Assembly (NCBI GenBank): GCA_002840905.1
Contig: PHDD01000003.1
Coordinates: 74,376 to 138,375, forward strand
Direction of reading: 5' to 3'
Length of the DNA stretch: 64,000 nt
From: Bacteroidetes bacterium HGW-Bacteroidetes-4
GTDB taxonomy: Bacteria; Bacteroidota; Bacteroidia; Bacteroidales; SZUA-534
The notes under the pieces are model-generated. The model was not told the DNA's origin and searched no databases. It saw only the letters and a list, made by a program, of their open reading frames with translations. This document shows, piece after piece, positions 1 through 8,173 of this stretch. The translations under genes were made by a program, and so were the position numbers. How positions within the stretch are numbered: the first letter of the stretch is position 1; each line of letters begins with the position of its first letter.

Positions 1-802
1 GTTTTTGCATTTCAACGGGCTTGTGCCGTAAGGCGTTTATTACCAGGGCAAAGCCGGCCAAAACAAACGGGATGCTAAGCATTTGTCCCATATTCAGTTG
101 CATGTTTTCCTCAAAGGCAACCTGGTTTTCTTTCACAAACTCAATAAGAAAACGAGCGGTGAACAACAGGATTAAGAAAATGCCAAAAATTAATCCGTGC
201 CGCTGACTTTGCCAGGTTTTCCGGAAAATGACCGAAAGCAATCCAAAAATAAACAGATAGCTCAGCGCTTCGTAAATTTGGGTCGGGTGTTTGGGAACTG
301 TTTCACCGCGTAATTCAAAAATAAAACCCCAGGGAAGGTTTGTTTCGTGTCCATAAATTTCAGAATTCATTAAATTTCCCATTCGGATGAAAAATCCTGC
401 CAAAGCTACTGCAATTACTACCCGGTCGAATATCCACAGGTAATTTTTTTTATGCTTGCGGACAAAAAAGTAAAGGGCAATTAAAATACCAATAGCCGCA
501 CCATGACTGGCCAGACCACCGTGCCAAACAAACAAAATCTCGAGCGGATTTTTTAAATAGTACGCCGGTTCATAAAAAAGGCAATGTCCCAAACGTGCGC
601 CAATAAGTGTCCCAATAAACATATACATAGTCAGGCTGTCGAGTACATCCTGTTTAATCCCTTCGCGCTTAAAATAGTTGAGTATAAGGTAATAACCGGC
701 AACAAACGAAAGAGCAAAAAACAGGCCGTACCAGCGGGGACCCCATCCGCCGATGGTGAAAATTTCGGGATTTACATTCCAATGGATATATTGAAGCATC
801 AT
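1..802 (-). CDS. lgt: Prolipoprotein diacylglyceryl transferase Lgt (3' end outside window)
   Basis: Lgt transfers diacylglycerol from phosphatidylglycerol to the lipobox cysteine of prolipoproteins in the inner membrane, the first step of lipoprotein maturation. The reverse strand reads open from an ATG at 802 to base 1, about 267 codons, so only the C-terminal tail is missing. The translation shows several hydrophobic segments and the family landmarks: GARLGH near residues 68-73, WHGGLASHG near 93-101, the Lgt signature RMGNLMNSEIYG near 140-151, and HPTQIYE near 172-178. Two ATGs are adjacent (802 and 799) and either could start translation. The lipoproteins in this window (GldK, the proteins at 27381 and 55406) would be substrates. 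No clear promoter was seen upstream. The identification is firm. Confidence 0.95.
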   Translation of the reverse strand, partial: MMLQYIHWNVNPEIFTIGGWGPRWYGLFFALSFVAGYYLILNYFKREGIKQDVLDSLTMYMFIGTLIGARLGHCLFYEPAYYLKNPLEILFVWHGGLASHGAAIGILIALYFFVRKHKKNYLWIFDRVVIAVALAGFFIRMGNLMNSEIYGHETNLPWGFIFELRGETVPKHPTQIYEALSYLFIFGLLSVIFRKTWQSQRHGLIFGIFLILLFTARFLIEFVKENQVAFEENMQLNMGQMLSIPFVLAGFALVINALRHKPVEMQK

Positions 803-1128
803 AATTCAAATGTTTTTATGCAAAGTAAGGAATTATAATACATATTTCAGCATAAAATACACGCTTACCTGCAATTTGTAAAAGTCGCTAAATAGCAAAC
901 TTCTGTTTATAAAGCAATATATAATCAAAGACTAAAAGCTATCGGTATAAAGGTTTTTAAACCAAAACAAAAACAGATTTTCAAAAAATAAATATTTGTA
1001 TTAGTTTTGGTTGTTCAACAAACAAGGGTTTAGAGCAATGCAAAGGGCATGCTCTTAGAAACTCAAATTAATTTTCGACCAGATTTAACTGAGAAAAACA
1101 GGGTTTGATTTGAACTAAACCTTTAATA
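803..1128. other. 326-bp AT-rich intergenic region
   Basis: Divergent spacer between lgt and the T9SS cargo gene. No ORF of credible length is present. TAGTTTTG at 1002-1009 matches the Bacteroidota -7 consensus TAnnTTTG for the rightward gene but has no clean -33 TTTG at the right distance. An imperfect hairpin at 1031-1057 (TAGAGC-A-ATGC pairing with GCATGCTCTTA) lies downstream of that site and would fall in the leader. No convincing promoter for lgt was found. Confidence 0.4.
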
Positions 1129-1917
1129 ATGAGAAAAATACTAATCATCATACTTTTAACTGCCGTTACACAACTGGTATCAGCATCGGGCGACATTGTA
1201 CTGAAAGGGGTATATCAGGGAAAAAATCTTTATGTGATGAACCCTTTTGCCTCATCAGGAGTAGGTTTTTGTGTAATTGAGGTAACCGTTAATGGTCAGT
1301 TGACAACCGACGAAATTAACTCCAGCGCGTTTGAAATCGATTTAAGTATTTTTCAATTTTCGGTTGGCGATAAGCTAATTGTTAGCATTAAGCATAAAGA
1401 TGGGTGCATACCTAAAGTTATTAATCCAGAAGTCTTAAAACCGCAAAGCACTTATAACGCAAGCAATTTAAAGGTTTCGAACGATGGAATCCTCACTTGG
1501 TCGACCAGTGGCGAGAGTGGTTCGCTTCCTTTTATTGTGGAACAATTCCGTTGGAACAAATGGGTAAAAGTTGCCGAAGTTGAAGGAAAAGGAACCGCAG
1601 GAACCAATACATACGCGGTTGCCGTGCAACCGCATAGTGGCAATAACCGTTTTCGTATAAAGCAAATCGATTATACCCGCAAACCTCGTTACAGTAAGGA
1701 AGTTAGGTATCGCTCCATGGAACCACCCGTAACGTTTTCGCCAGCAAAACCAACTATCGAGATTATCTTTTCACGCGAAACCATGTACGAAATTTACGAT
1801 TATTACGGAAATCTGGTTGAAAAAGGTTTTGCTGCCCGGGTCGACATAAGTAAATTACCTAAAGGCGATTACTTTTTGAATTATGGCATCAACACCGAAA
1901 CGTTCAAGAAAAAATAA
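1129..1917 (+). CDS. Exported protein with T9SS type A C-terminal sorting domain
   Basis: A 262-residue protein with an N-terminal signal peptide (about residues 1-20, hydrophobic ILIIILLTAV core, then SASG). I do not recognise the central beta-rich region, which resembles fibronectin/PKD-like modules, with a WSTSGESGSLPFIVEQF stretch around residues 123-139. The last 50 or so residues look like the type A Por secretion C-terminal domain: a strand pair MYEIYDYYGNLVEKG, then DISKLPKGDYFLNYG and a basic end (TFKKK). That pattern is known to direct proteins through T9SS, whose core is encoded at 35-41 kb. The inference is a small secreted or surface-anchored cargo of unknown function. It is not a lipoprotein, as no lipobox is present. 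Confidence 0.75.
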   Translation: MRKILIIILLTAVTQLVSASGDIVLKGVYQGKNLYVMNPFASSGVGFCVIEVTVNGQLTTDEINSSAFEIDLSIFQFSVGDKLIVSIKHKDGCIPKVINPEVLKPQSTYNASNLKVSNDGILTWSTSGESGSLPFIVEQFRWNKWVKVAEVEGKGTAGTNTYAVAVQPHSGNNRFRIKQIDYTRKPRYSKEVRYRSMEPPVTFSPAKPTIEIIFSRETMYEIYDYYGNLVEKGFAARVDISKLPKGDYFLNYGINTETFKKK

Positions 1918-1919
1918 AC

Positions 1920-1937
1920 AACACTTCGGGTGTTTTT
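1920..1937 (+). terminator. Short hairpin after the T9SS cargo gene
   Basis: AACAC (1920-1924) pairs with GTGTT (1930-1934) around a TTCGG loop and is followed by three T. It begins 3 bases after the stop codon and lies between two convergent genes. The short stem and T run make this a weak candidate. Confidence 0.4.
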
Positions 1938-1945
1938 CAGGAGGT

Positions 1946-2560
1946 TTAATAAAAATAATCGTAAAAATTACCGTTGCGCGGAATTACCAGCGTTTCAATA
2001 CCTAATGATGAAGCTGCAGCAGCATTTTCAAAGGAGTCTTCAATAAACAGTGTTTTTTCGGGGTCTAATTGTTGTTCAATCAAAACCTGGCGGAAAATTT
2101 CGACATCGGGTTTTATAAGTCCCATTTCGTGCGAAAGGTAGGTGTGATGAAATAAATCGGAAAAGCTTACGCCATATTCTTTTTCCAGTTTTTTACTGAA
2201 AAACGTAAAGTGTATTTCATTGGTATTGCTGAGCAAAAACAAACGATGACTTTTTTTTAGCCACTGAATACGTTCAATGCGTTTGGGTTTGTAATCAATT
2301 AACATGGCATTCCAGGCACGATCAAAAGTTGCATCATCAATTGTTTCGTCCAATTTTTGGTTGATAAGCCCTCGGAGTTCATTGGCCGTTATTTTTCCGG
2401 CTTCAAACGTTTCAAGCAAGCCGCTGTTGATAACCTGCTGAATTCGTTCTTTCGGGGCAAATTTGCCAAAAGCATTCCAGGTATGTTCCGGATTTATGTC
2501 AAGAATCACTCCGCCAAAATCAAAAATCAGCGAGTCGTAAGCCCTTAGGTTTTTCTTCAT
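1946..2560 (-). CDS. HAD-superfamily phosphatase (YihX-like)
   Basis: A 204-residue haloacid dehalogenase fold hydrolase, probably a phosphatase of a small sugar phosphate. The four HAD motifs are visible: motif I FDFGGVILD with nucleophile D14, motif II LLSNTNE with S111, motif III IKPD with K150, and motif IV IEDSFENA with E174/D175. The DFGGV form of motif I has glycine where many HAD phosphatases have the second aspartate, as in the YihX-like subgroup. The helical region between residues 25 and 95 is a C1-type cap. Length is normal for the group. The substrate cannot be read from sequence. A -7 promoter match lies just upstream at 2581-2588. Confidence 0.85.
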   Translation of the reverse strand: MKKNLRAYDSLIFDFGGVILDINPEHTWNAFGKFAPKERIQQVINSGLLETFEAGKITANELRGLINQKLDETIDDATFDRAWNAMLIDYKPKRIERIQWLKKSHRLFLLSNTNEIHFTFFSKKLEKEYGVSFSDLFHHTYLSHEMGLIKPDVEIFRQVLIEQQLDPEKTLFIEDSFENAAAASSLGIETLVIPRNGNFYDYFY

Positions 2561-2580
2561 CGAAAACTATGTTTAATTTG

Positions 2581-2588
2581 CAAATATA
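2581..2588 (-). promoter_or_regulatory. Candidate -7 element for the HAD phosphatase
   Basis: Reverse strand TATATTTG fits the Bacteroidota TAnnTTTG -7 consensus and lies 20 bases before the ATG. No TTG was found at the -33 spacing, so support is partial. Confidence 0.4.
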
Positions 2589-2681
2589 GGGAAAGAATTG
2601 ATTTTTAGAGAGGCTATTCATTCATGCCATTTTTTGCAATATTTTATCGAATCAGTTGTTTTTATTGAAGGTGATTACCTG

Positions 2682-2712
2682 TTTGATAAACTTATGAATT
2701 TCATTAAATTTG
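2682..2712 (+). promoter_or_regulatory. Bacteroidota-type promoter of pheS
   Basis: TTTG at 2682-2685, a 19-base spacer, then TAAATTTG at 2705-2712, matching both elements of the known Bacteroidota consensus exactly. Transcription would begin near 2718-2720, giving a leader of about 20 bases before the ATG at 2738. Confidence 0.7.
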
Positions 2713-2737
2713 CCCTCTGTAATAAAACTTTGTGATA

Positions 2738-3757
2738 ATGATTCAAAAAATAAAAGAACTGCTGGAACAAACCGAGTCATTTACCATTTCATCACTCGAT
2801 GAACTGGAGCAGTTCCGTTTAAAATACCTGAGCAAGAAAGGCGAGATAGCACAGTTATTTGCCGATTTTAAAAATGTACCCGCTGAATTGAAAAAAGAGG
2901 TGGGTTTTGAAATTAACCGGCTTAAGCAAAAAGCTCAGGAAAAATATGACCAATTAAAGGAGTCGTTCGAAGAAACGTCGGCAAGTTCCGATGGCAGTGA
3001 TTTAACCCGCCCGGGCGAGCCTCTTGAGTTAGGTTCTCGCCATCCAATTTCCCTGGTAAGGAACGAAATCATCAGCATTTTTAACCGCCTCGGATTTACC
3101 GTTGCCGAAGGCCCTGAAATTGAAGACGATTGGCACGTTTTTACCGCATTGAATTTTCCGCCGGAACATCCGGCACGCGATATGCAGGATACCTTTTTTA
3201 TCGATAAAGAAAACGAAATTGTTTTACGTACGCACACATCCAGCGTACAGGTTCGTGTAATGGAAAACACCCAACCTCCCATTCGGAGCATTTTCCCGGG
3301 AAGGGTATTTCGCAACGAGGCCATTTCGGCCCGGGCGCATTGTATCTTTCATCAGGTTGAAGGGCTTTATGTGGCCGAGAATGTTTCGTTTGCCGACTTA
3401 AAACAAACCCTGCTTTACTTTGCTAAAGAAATGTTTGGTGAGAAAACACAAATCCGCTTGCGGCCTTCTTATTTCCCTTTTACCGAACCTTCGGCCGAGC
3501 TCGATGTGTCGTGTTCTATTTGTGGAGGAAAAGGTTGTAATGTTTGTAAATATACCGGTTGGCTCGAGATACTGGGTTGTGGAATGGTCGATCCCAATGT
3601 GTTGGAACGTTGTGGCATAGATAATGAAAAATATACCGGTTTTGCCTTTGGAATGGGCATAGAGCGTATAGCCATGCTTAAATACCAGGTGAAAGATTTA
3701 CGGCTTTATTTTGAAAACGACATCCGGTTTTTACAGCAGTTTAAATCGGCTTATTAA
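2738..3757 (+). CDS. pheS: Phenylalanine--tRNA ligase alpha subunit
   Basis: PheS forms the catalytic half of the alpha2beta2 phenylalanyl-tRNA synthetase in the cytoplasm. The 339-residue product has the N-terminal coiled coil that contacts tRNA (about residues 1-85) and a class II synthetase core: ELGSRHPIS, HPARDMQDTFFI, RTHTSSVQ, the motif 2 region RVFRNEAISARAHCIFHQ, and motif 3 GFAFGMGIERIAML near the C terminus. Length is typical. The frame also has a GTG at 2732, but the ATG at 2738 lies at a natural distance from the strong promoter and is preferred. pheT is not adjacent. A strong terminator follows directly. Confidence 0.97.
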   Translation: MIQKIKELLEQTESFTISSLDELEQFRLKYLSKKGEIAQLFADFKNVPAELKKEVGFEINRLKQKAQEKYDQLKESFEETSASSDGSDLTRPGEPLELGSRHPISLVRNEIISIFNRLGFTVAEGPEIEDDWHVFTALNFPPEHPARDMQDTFFIDKENEIVLRTHTSSVQVRVMENTQPPIRSIFPGRVFRNEAISARAHCIFHQVEGLYVAENVSFADLKQTLLYFAKEMFGEKTQIRLRPSYFPFTEPSAELDVSCSICGGKGCNVCKYTGWLEILGCGMVDPNVLERCGIDNEKYTGFAFGMGIERIAMLKYQVKDLRLYFENDIRFLQQFKSAY

Positions 3758-3769
3758 TTAAACAGGCAT

Positions 3770-3807
3770 AAAAAAAGACCAGCTCTTTAAAAAGTCAGGT
3801 CTTTTTT
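3770..3807. terminator. Bidirectional terminator between pheS and superoxide dismutase
   Basis: AAAAAAAGACC (3770-3780) pairs with GGTCTTTTTT (3798-3807) around a 17-base loop. The stem runs from an A tract to a T tract, so it can end transcription from both convergent genes. Confidence 0.8.
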
Positions 3808-3829
3808 GTTGTCTAATAGTTGTTGTTGT

Positions 3830-4492
3830 TTATTTCGAACTGGATTTGAAACGCGCTTCAACTTTGTTCCAGTTTACTACCGACCAGAAATTATCTACAT
3901 AATCGGCACGTTTGTTCTGATACTTTAAATAATAAGCGTGTTCCCATACATCGATTCCCAACAAAGGGGTTCCACTTACTGATGTAACAGGCATCAGGGG
4001 ATTATCCTGATTTGGGGTCGATACAATGCTCAATTTTCCGTTGGCAATTACCAACCAGGCCCATCCTGAACCGAATTGTCCTAACGCGGCTTTTTTAAAC
4101 TCGGCTTTAAAAGCATCCAAACTACCCCATTGGGCAATAAGGGCTTTTCCTAAATTGCCACCAGGTTCGCCTCCTGCTTTGGGAGCCATGCTTTCCCAGA
4201 AAAAGGTGTGGTTCCAGGTACCTCCGGCGTTATTTCGAACACCAGCCGGTGTGTTGCCATCGATTTTGGTGATTAACTCATCGATACTCATTTTTTCGAT
4301 TGCGGTTCCTTTAGCGGCATTGTTTAAATTGGCTACATAGCCTGCATGGTGCTTGCTGTAATGGATTTCCATGGTTGCAGCATCAATATAAGGCTCCAAA
4401 TCACTATACTTATAAGGTAGTTCCGGTTGTGTAAATTGTGCTAAACTTGTCATACTTAATACGATTAAATAAATACTTACTATTGTTTTCAT
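3830..4492 (-). CDS. Exported Fe/Mn superoxide dismutase
   Basis: Converts superoxide to oxygen and hydrogen peroxide. The 220-residue product is a complete Fe/Mn-family SOD of about 200 residues preceded by a signal peptide (residues 1-19, IVSIYLIVLSMTSLAQ), so it probably works in the periplasm or outside the cell rather than in the cytoplasm. Metal ligands are H44 (EIHYSKHH), H95 (WNHTFFW), D181 and H185 (DVWEHAYYLKY). The GSGWAWLV and NFWSVVNW signatures are intact. Whether iron or manganese is used cannot be decided by eye. It is transcribed alone toward the terminator shared with pheS. Confidence 0.93.
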   Translation of the reverse strand: MKTIVSIYLIVLSMTSLAQFTQPELPYKYSDLEPYIDAATMEIHYSKHHAGYVANLNNAAKGTAIEKMSIDELITKIDGNTPAGVRNNAGGTWNHTFFWESMAPKAGGEPGGNLGKALIAQWGSLDAFKAEFKKAALGQFGSGWAWLVIANGKLSIVSTPNQDNPLMPVTSVSGTPLLGIDVWEHAYYLKYQNKRADYVDNFWSVVNWNKVEARFKSSSK

Positions 4493-4704
4493 AATTATTT
4501 CAGATAAAAAAATCGTTTAATATTGTTCTTCTGTGAACCAAAACGAATCAAGTCTTGAATTGTTCGAATAAAATTGTTAACGAAAAGTTAATGGGGTGAA
4601 CTATTATTATTCGGATGCTATTTCAAAACTTTTCAGACAAGGGGTGTAACGGAAAAAAATTCGATGCGTCTTTGAGTTGTTATAAACCCTTAAATTAATA
4701 CAAC

Positions 4705-7344
4705 ATGATGACAAAAGAAGCTACTTTATTGGCATTGGTATGCTTTGTATTTCAATTAAATGCAGCCAGTTTAAAGCGGGAATACGTAACTCAAAAAACC
4801 GAAAATGAAATACTTGTTGACGGTCAACTGAGTGATGATGCCTGGCAAATAGCCAATTGGAAAGAGGGATTTACCATGTATTATCCTTACGATAACAAAG
4901 CACCATCGCAAGCCACACAATTTGCCATTCTTTACGACGACAATTTTATATATGTGGCCATAAAGGCATTCGATAATGAACCCCAAAAAATAACCCGTCG
5001 TATCACCCGCCGCGACAATCTGGATGGAGATTACATGGGAATTCAGCTCGACAGTTACAACGACAAGCAAACCGCTTACTGTTTTAACGTAAGCGCTGCC
5101 GGAACCAAGCAGGATGTGTATATTTCGGGCGATGGCGACAGCAGCGACGATTCCTGGGATCCTATCTGGTGGGCCGAAACCCGGGTTGTGGAAGATGGTT
5201 GGACCGTTGAAATGAAGATTCCCTTTTCGCAATTGCGTTTTATTAATTCCTACGAACAAACCTGGGGAATTCAGATGGAGCGATACATTCACCGACTCGA
5301 AGAGCGTTCTATTTGGCAGCCAAAAAAGCGGAACGATCCGGGATGGGTTCACCATTTTGGACAAATGACAGGCTTAAATAATATCCAGCCAAAGCGGACT
5401 TTCGATTTGTATCCTTATGTGGTAGGAAGCATCTCGAGCTATGAAAAAGAAGAAGAAAATCCCTTTGCCGACGGTAGCGATTGGAAAGGAAACTTAGGGC
5501 TTGATGGAAAAGTGGGACTGACCAACAACCTTACTTTAGACTTTACCATTAACCCGGATTTTGGGCAGGTTGAAGCCGACCCATCAACAGTAAACCTTAG
5601 CGGGTTTGAACTCTTTTTTCAGGAAAAACGTCCTTTTTTTATCGAAGGAAGTAACATTATTAATTTCCCCTTGATGATTGGCGATGGCGACCTGGCTTTT
5701 GAAAACCTGTTTTACAGTCGGCGCATTGGCCGCAGACCTCATCACAGCATCGACTTAAACGATAATGAATTTGCAATGGTTCCCGATAACACCACCATTC
5801 TTGGAGCGGCTAAAATTACCGGACGAACCGAAAATGGCCTAAGTATTGGAATTATGGAGAGTTTTACTGCCAAAGAACGCGCCAAAATTCGTTACAACGA
5901 TACAGATACCCGCTATGAAACCGTAGAACCCGCCACCAATTATTCAGTGATAAGTCTGCAAAAAGATTTTGGCGGAGGAAACACTTTGCTGGGTGGTATG
6001 CTAACGGCTACAAACCGCTTAATTGATGATGAACACCTAAATTATCTTCATACCAATGCTTATTCGGGAGGAATAAACTTTACCAAATACTGGAAAGATA
6101 AAACCTGGTATGTAATGGCAAAAGGAGCATTCACCTATGTTGAGGGCAGTGCCGAATCCATTACCGAAACCCTGCTATCATCAACCCATTTATTTCAGCG
6201 CCCCGATGCCCAACACCTTACCGTGGACTCAACGCTTACCGCTCTTTCTGGATATGGAGGAAATGTGTTTATTGGAAAAAGCGGAGGGAATCGATTGAGT
6301 TTTATTGCAGGATTGTATTTTAAAAACCCCGGTTTTGAATTGAATGATATTGGCTATGTGCGACATGTTGACGATTTAATTTCCATTTTTTGGATGGGTT
6401 ATCGCATCAACGAGCCATTTTCGATATTTAAAAATGTTAGTATTAATCTGAATCATTGGTCTTCGTTCGATTTTGGAGGAACTTATCTGGGACAGGGTGG
6501 AAACATTAACGGAAATGCAACCTTTAAAAAAAACTTTTCGATGGGTGGTGGCTTTAATATAGAAGGTGAGCAAATTGCAACCTCTCATTTACGCGGTGGC
6601 CCTTCGTATCGCTTGCCGGGAAGCTATAATGCATGGCTTTGGGTGGAATCGGATTCGCGAAAAAAATTAATTGCATCGCTAAACACAACGTATGTATCAG
6701 GAAATGAGGACTATTACAGTCAGGTAAGACTTTCGGCCGGATTAACCTACAAACCCATGAAAAACATTGAGATAGAAGTAGAACCAAGTTATAGCAACAA
6801 GGAAGATCAACAGCAATATGTTGATGGTGTTGATTATAATGGAGGAACGCGCTATGTGTTGGGGACCATCAATCAAAAAGTACTGAGTACTTCGTTGCGT
6901 ATTAATTACAACATTACTCCCGACCTGTCGATTCAATACTGGGGGCAACCATTTTTTGCAACCGGAGCTTATACCAATTTTAAGTACGTAGCTGATGCGC
7001 ATAACGAGGTTTATAAAGACCGCTTTTATACTTATACAGCAGCTGAGATCAGCCGGAATATAAGCGATCCCGATGAAATTATTCTCGAAGTTGATGAGGG
7101 TGCCAATGGAAGTCTTGATTATACTTTTGAAAATCCGGACTTTAACACCAAAGTGTTTTTGTCGAATCTGGTTGCCCGCTGGGAATATCGTCCGGGATCG
7201 GTTTTGTTTTTTGTTTGGTCTCAAAACCGCGAACATTTTACCTCTGATCCAACACAATCGCTGGGAACCAGTATGAATAACCTGTTTGATTTTAAAGCGC
7301 GAAATACTTTTCTTATAAAATTATCGTACCGAATAGGCGTGTAA
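4705..7344 (+). CDS. DUF5916 protein with N-terminal CBM9-like domain
   Basis: An 879-residue exported protein (signal peptide about residues 1-20, ending NAAS). Residues of about 28-200 match the carbohydrate-binding-module-9-like fold often annotated at the start of DUF5916 proteins: VDGQLSDDAWQIANW, then FAILYDDNFIYVAIKAFDNEP, with EMKIPFSQLRF closing the domain. The rest (about 225-879) is a beta-rich region with many alternating aromatic strands and an FLIKLSYRIGV ending, consistent with an outer-membrane barrel. FFQEKRPFFIEGSNI near residue 305 is typical of the family. The function is unknown; members occur with peptidase or polysaccharide loci, but neither is adjacent here. The gene is monocistronic, and two ATGs (4705, 4708) are possible starts. 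Confidence 0.82.
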   Translation: MMTKEATLLALVCFVFQLNAASLKREYVTQKTENEILVDGQLSDDAWQIANWKEGFTMYYPYDNKAPSQATQFAILYDDNFIYVAIKAFDNEPQKITRRITRRDNLDGDYMGIQLDSYNDKQTAYCFNVSAAGTKQDVYISGDGDSSDDSWDPIWWAETRVVEDGWTVEMKIPFSQLRFINSYEQTWGIQMERYIHRLEERSIWQPKKRNDPGWVHHFGQMTGLNNIQPKRTFDLYPYVVGSISSYEKEEENPFADGSDWKGNLGLDGKVGLTNNLTLDFTINPDFGQVEADPSTVNLSGFELFFQEKRPFFIEGSNIINFPLMIGDGDLAFENLFYSRRIGRRPHHSIDLNDNEFAMVPDNTTILGAAKITGRTENGLSIGIMESFTAKERAKIRYNDTDTRYETVEPATNYSVISLQKDFGGGNTLLGGMLTATNRLIDDEHLNYLHTNAYSGGINFTKYWKDKTWYVMAKGAFTYVEGSAESITETLLSSTHLFQRPDAQHLTVDSTLTALSGYGGNVFIGKSGGNRLSFIAGLYFKNPGFELNDIGYVRHVDDLISIFWMGYRINEPFSIFKNVSINLNHWSSFDFGGTYLGQGGNINGNATFKKNFSMGGGFNIEGEQIATSHLRGGPSYRLPGSYNAWLWVESDSRKKLIASLNTTYVSGNEDYYSQVRLSAGLTYKPMKNIEIEVEPSYSNKEDQQQYVDGVDYNGGTRYVLGTINQKVLSTSLRINYNITPDLSIQYWGQPFFATGAYTNFKYVADAHNEVYKDRFYTYTAAEISRNISDPDEIILEVDEGANGSLDYTFENPDFNTKVFLSNLVARWEYRPGSVLFFVWSQNREHFTSDPTQSLGTSMNNLFDFKARNTFLIKLSYRIGV

Positions 7345-7374
7345 TAAGAAATTAGAATAAAAAGGGTTTCTTAT

Positions 7375-7410
7375 AAAAAAAACCTGCAAAAGTGTTTGTG
7401 CTTTGCAGGT
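7375..7410 (-). terminator. Terminator of the rfbB/PHP-phosphatase transcript
   Basis: ACCTGCAAA (7382-7390) and TTTGCAGGT (7402-7410) form a 9-bp stem. Read on the reverse strand the hairpin is followed by eight T (complement of 7375-7382), fitting an intrinsic terminator for the leftward gene pair. Confidence 0.65.
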
Positions 7411-7419
7411 CTTTGTTAT

Positions 7420-8169
7420 TTATAATAGAGTACGGTTTAATAAAAGAAGGTCTTCAATTTTTGATACCAGACTTTGTTTTAACTGGTAGTTTTTTAAGAG
7501 TTCCAAATGATTGGCGTGATGCATATCGGTACCCAGCCATTCCACCATTTTATTTTCAATAAGTAATTCACCTGCTTTTGCCACCTGTGGCCCATAATTC
7601 CCCATTAACGATAGCAGGTTTATCTGGAATAAAACATCGCGATCTTTTAATTCGAAAAGGGGTTTAGGGTTGTTGTGCCAGTACAAATACCTTTCGGGAT
7701 GTGCCAATACAGGTCGATATCCGTTGGTTTGCAGCTTAAAAAACACTTCGTTCATATTAACCGGAGGCTCAATAAAAGAGAATTCAACCAGCAGGTAATT
7801 ATTACCAAAAGTAAGCAGCGAATTGCTTTCAACCTTTTCCATAAATTCAAAGTCGATGTAATATTCTGCAGCGGCTTCAATGTTTAATGGTATTTCAGCC
7901 TGTTGAATTTTCTGTTTAAGTTGAATTAACCCGTTTTGAATGGTTTCCGGCGAATTTCGGTAAAAATCGCTCATTACGTGGGGTGTGGTAATGGCTTTCA
8001 GGTAACCCAAATCAACCAGTCCACGAGCCAGTTCCAGTGAATCTTTAAACGATGGAGAGCCATCGTCGATGCCGGGAATCAGGTGCGAGTGAATGTCGCA
8101 TCCCAATTTAGACAAGTCGAATGGAACCAGGTGATCTTTTTTCCCAAACAAACGGCCGAAACGTGACAT
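7420..8169 (-). CDS. PHP-type tyrosine-protein phosphatase (CpsB/YwqE-like)
   Basis: A 249-residue metal-dependent phosphatase of the PHP family that dephosphorylates the tyrosine kinases controlling capsule or exopolysaccharide export. PHP motifs are seen: CDIHSHLIPGIDDGS with H27, H29 and D35-D36, ITTPHVMSDFY, AAAEYYIDFEF, PVLAHPERY and WLGTDMHHANH. The frame stays open to 8289, but the extra 40 residues overlap the 3' end of rfbB and look like noise. The ATG at 8169 gives the family N terminus and leaves a 4-base gap from the rfbB stop, so the two are probably co-transcribed. No tyrosine kinase or Wza-like gene is adjacent. Confidence 0.88.
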   Translation of the reverse strand: MSRFGRLFGKKDHLVPFDLSKLGCDIHSHLIPGIDDGSPSFKDSLELARGLVDLGYLKAITTPHVMSDFYRNSPETIQNGLIQLKQKIQQAEIPLNIEAAAEYYIDFEFMEKVESNSLLTFGNNYLLVEFSFIEPPVNMNEVFFKLQTNGYRPVLAHPERYLYWHNNPKPLFELKDRDVLFQINLLSLMGNYGPQVAKAGELLIENKMVEWLGTDMHHANHLELLKNYQLKQSLVSKIEDLLLLNRTLL

Positions 8170-8173
8170 TGCT

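Noticed and set aside
4771-5364. 197-codon reverse ORF inside the DUF5916 gene
   Set aside because: Opposite-strand shadow of a clearly conserved CBM9-like domain, with no start context or family match.
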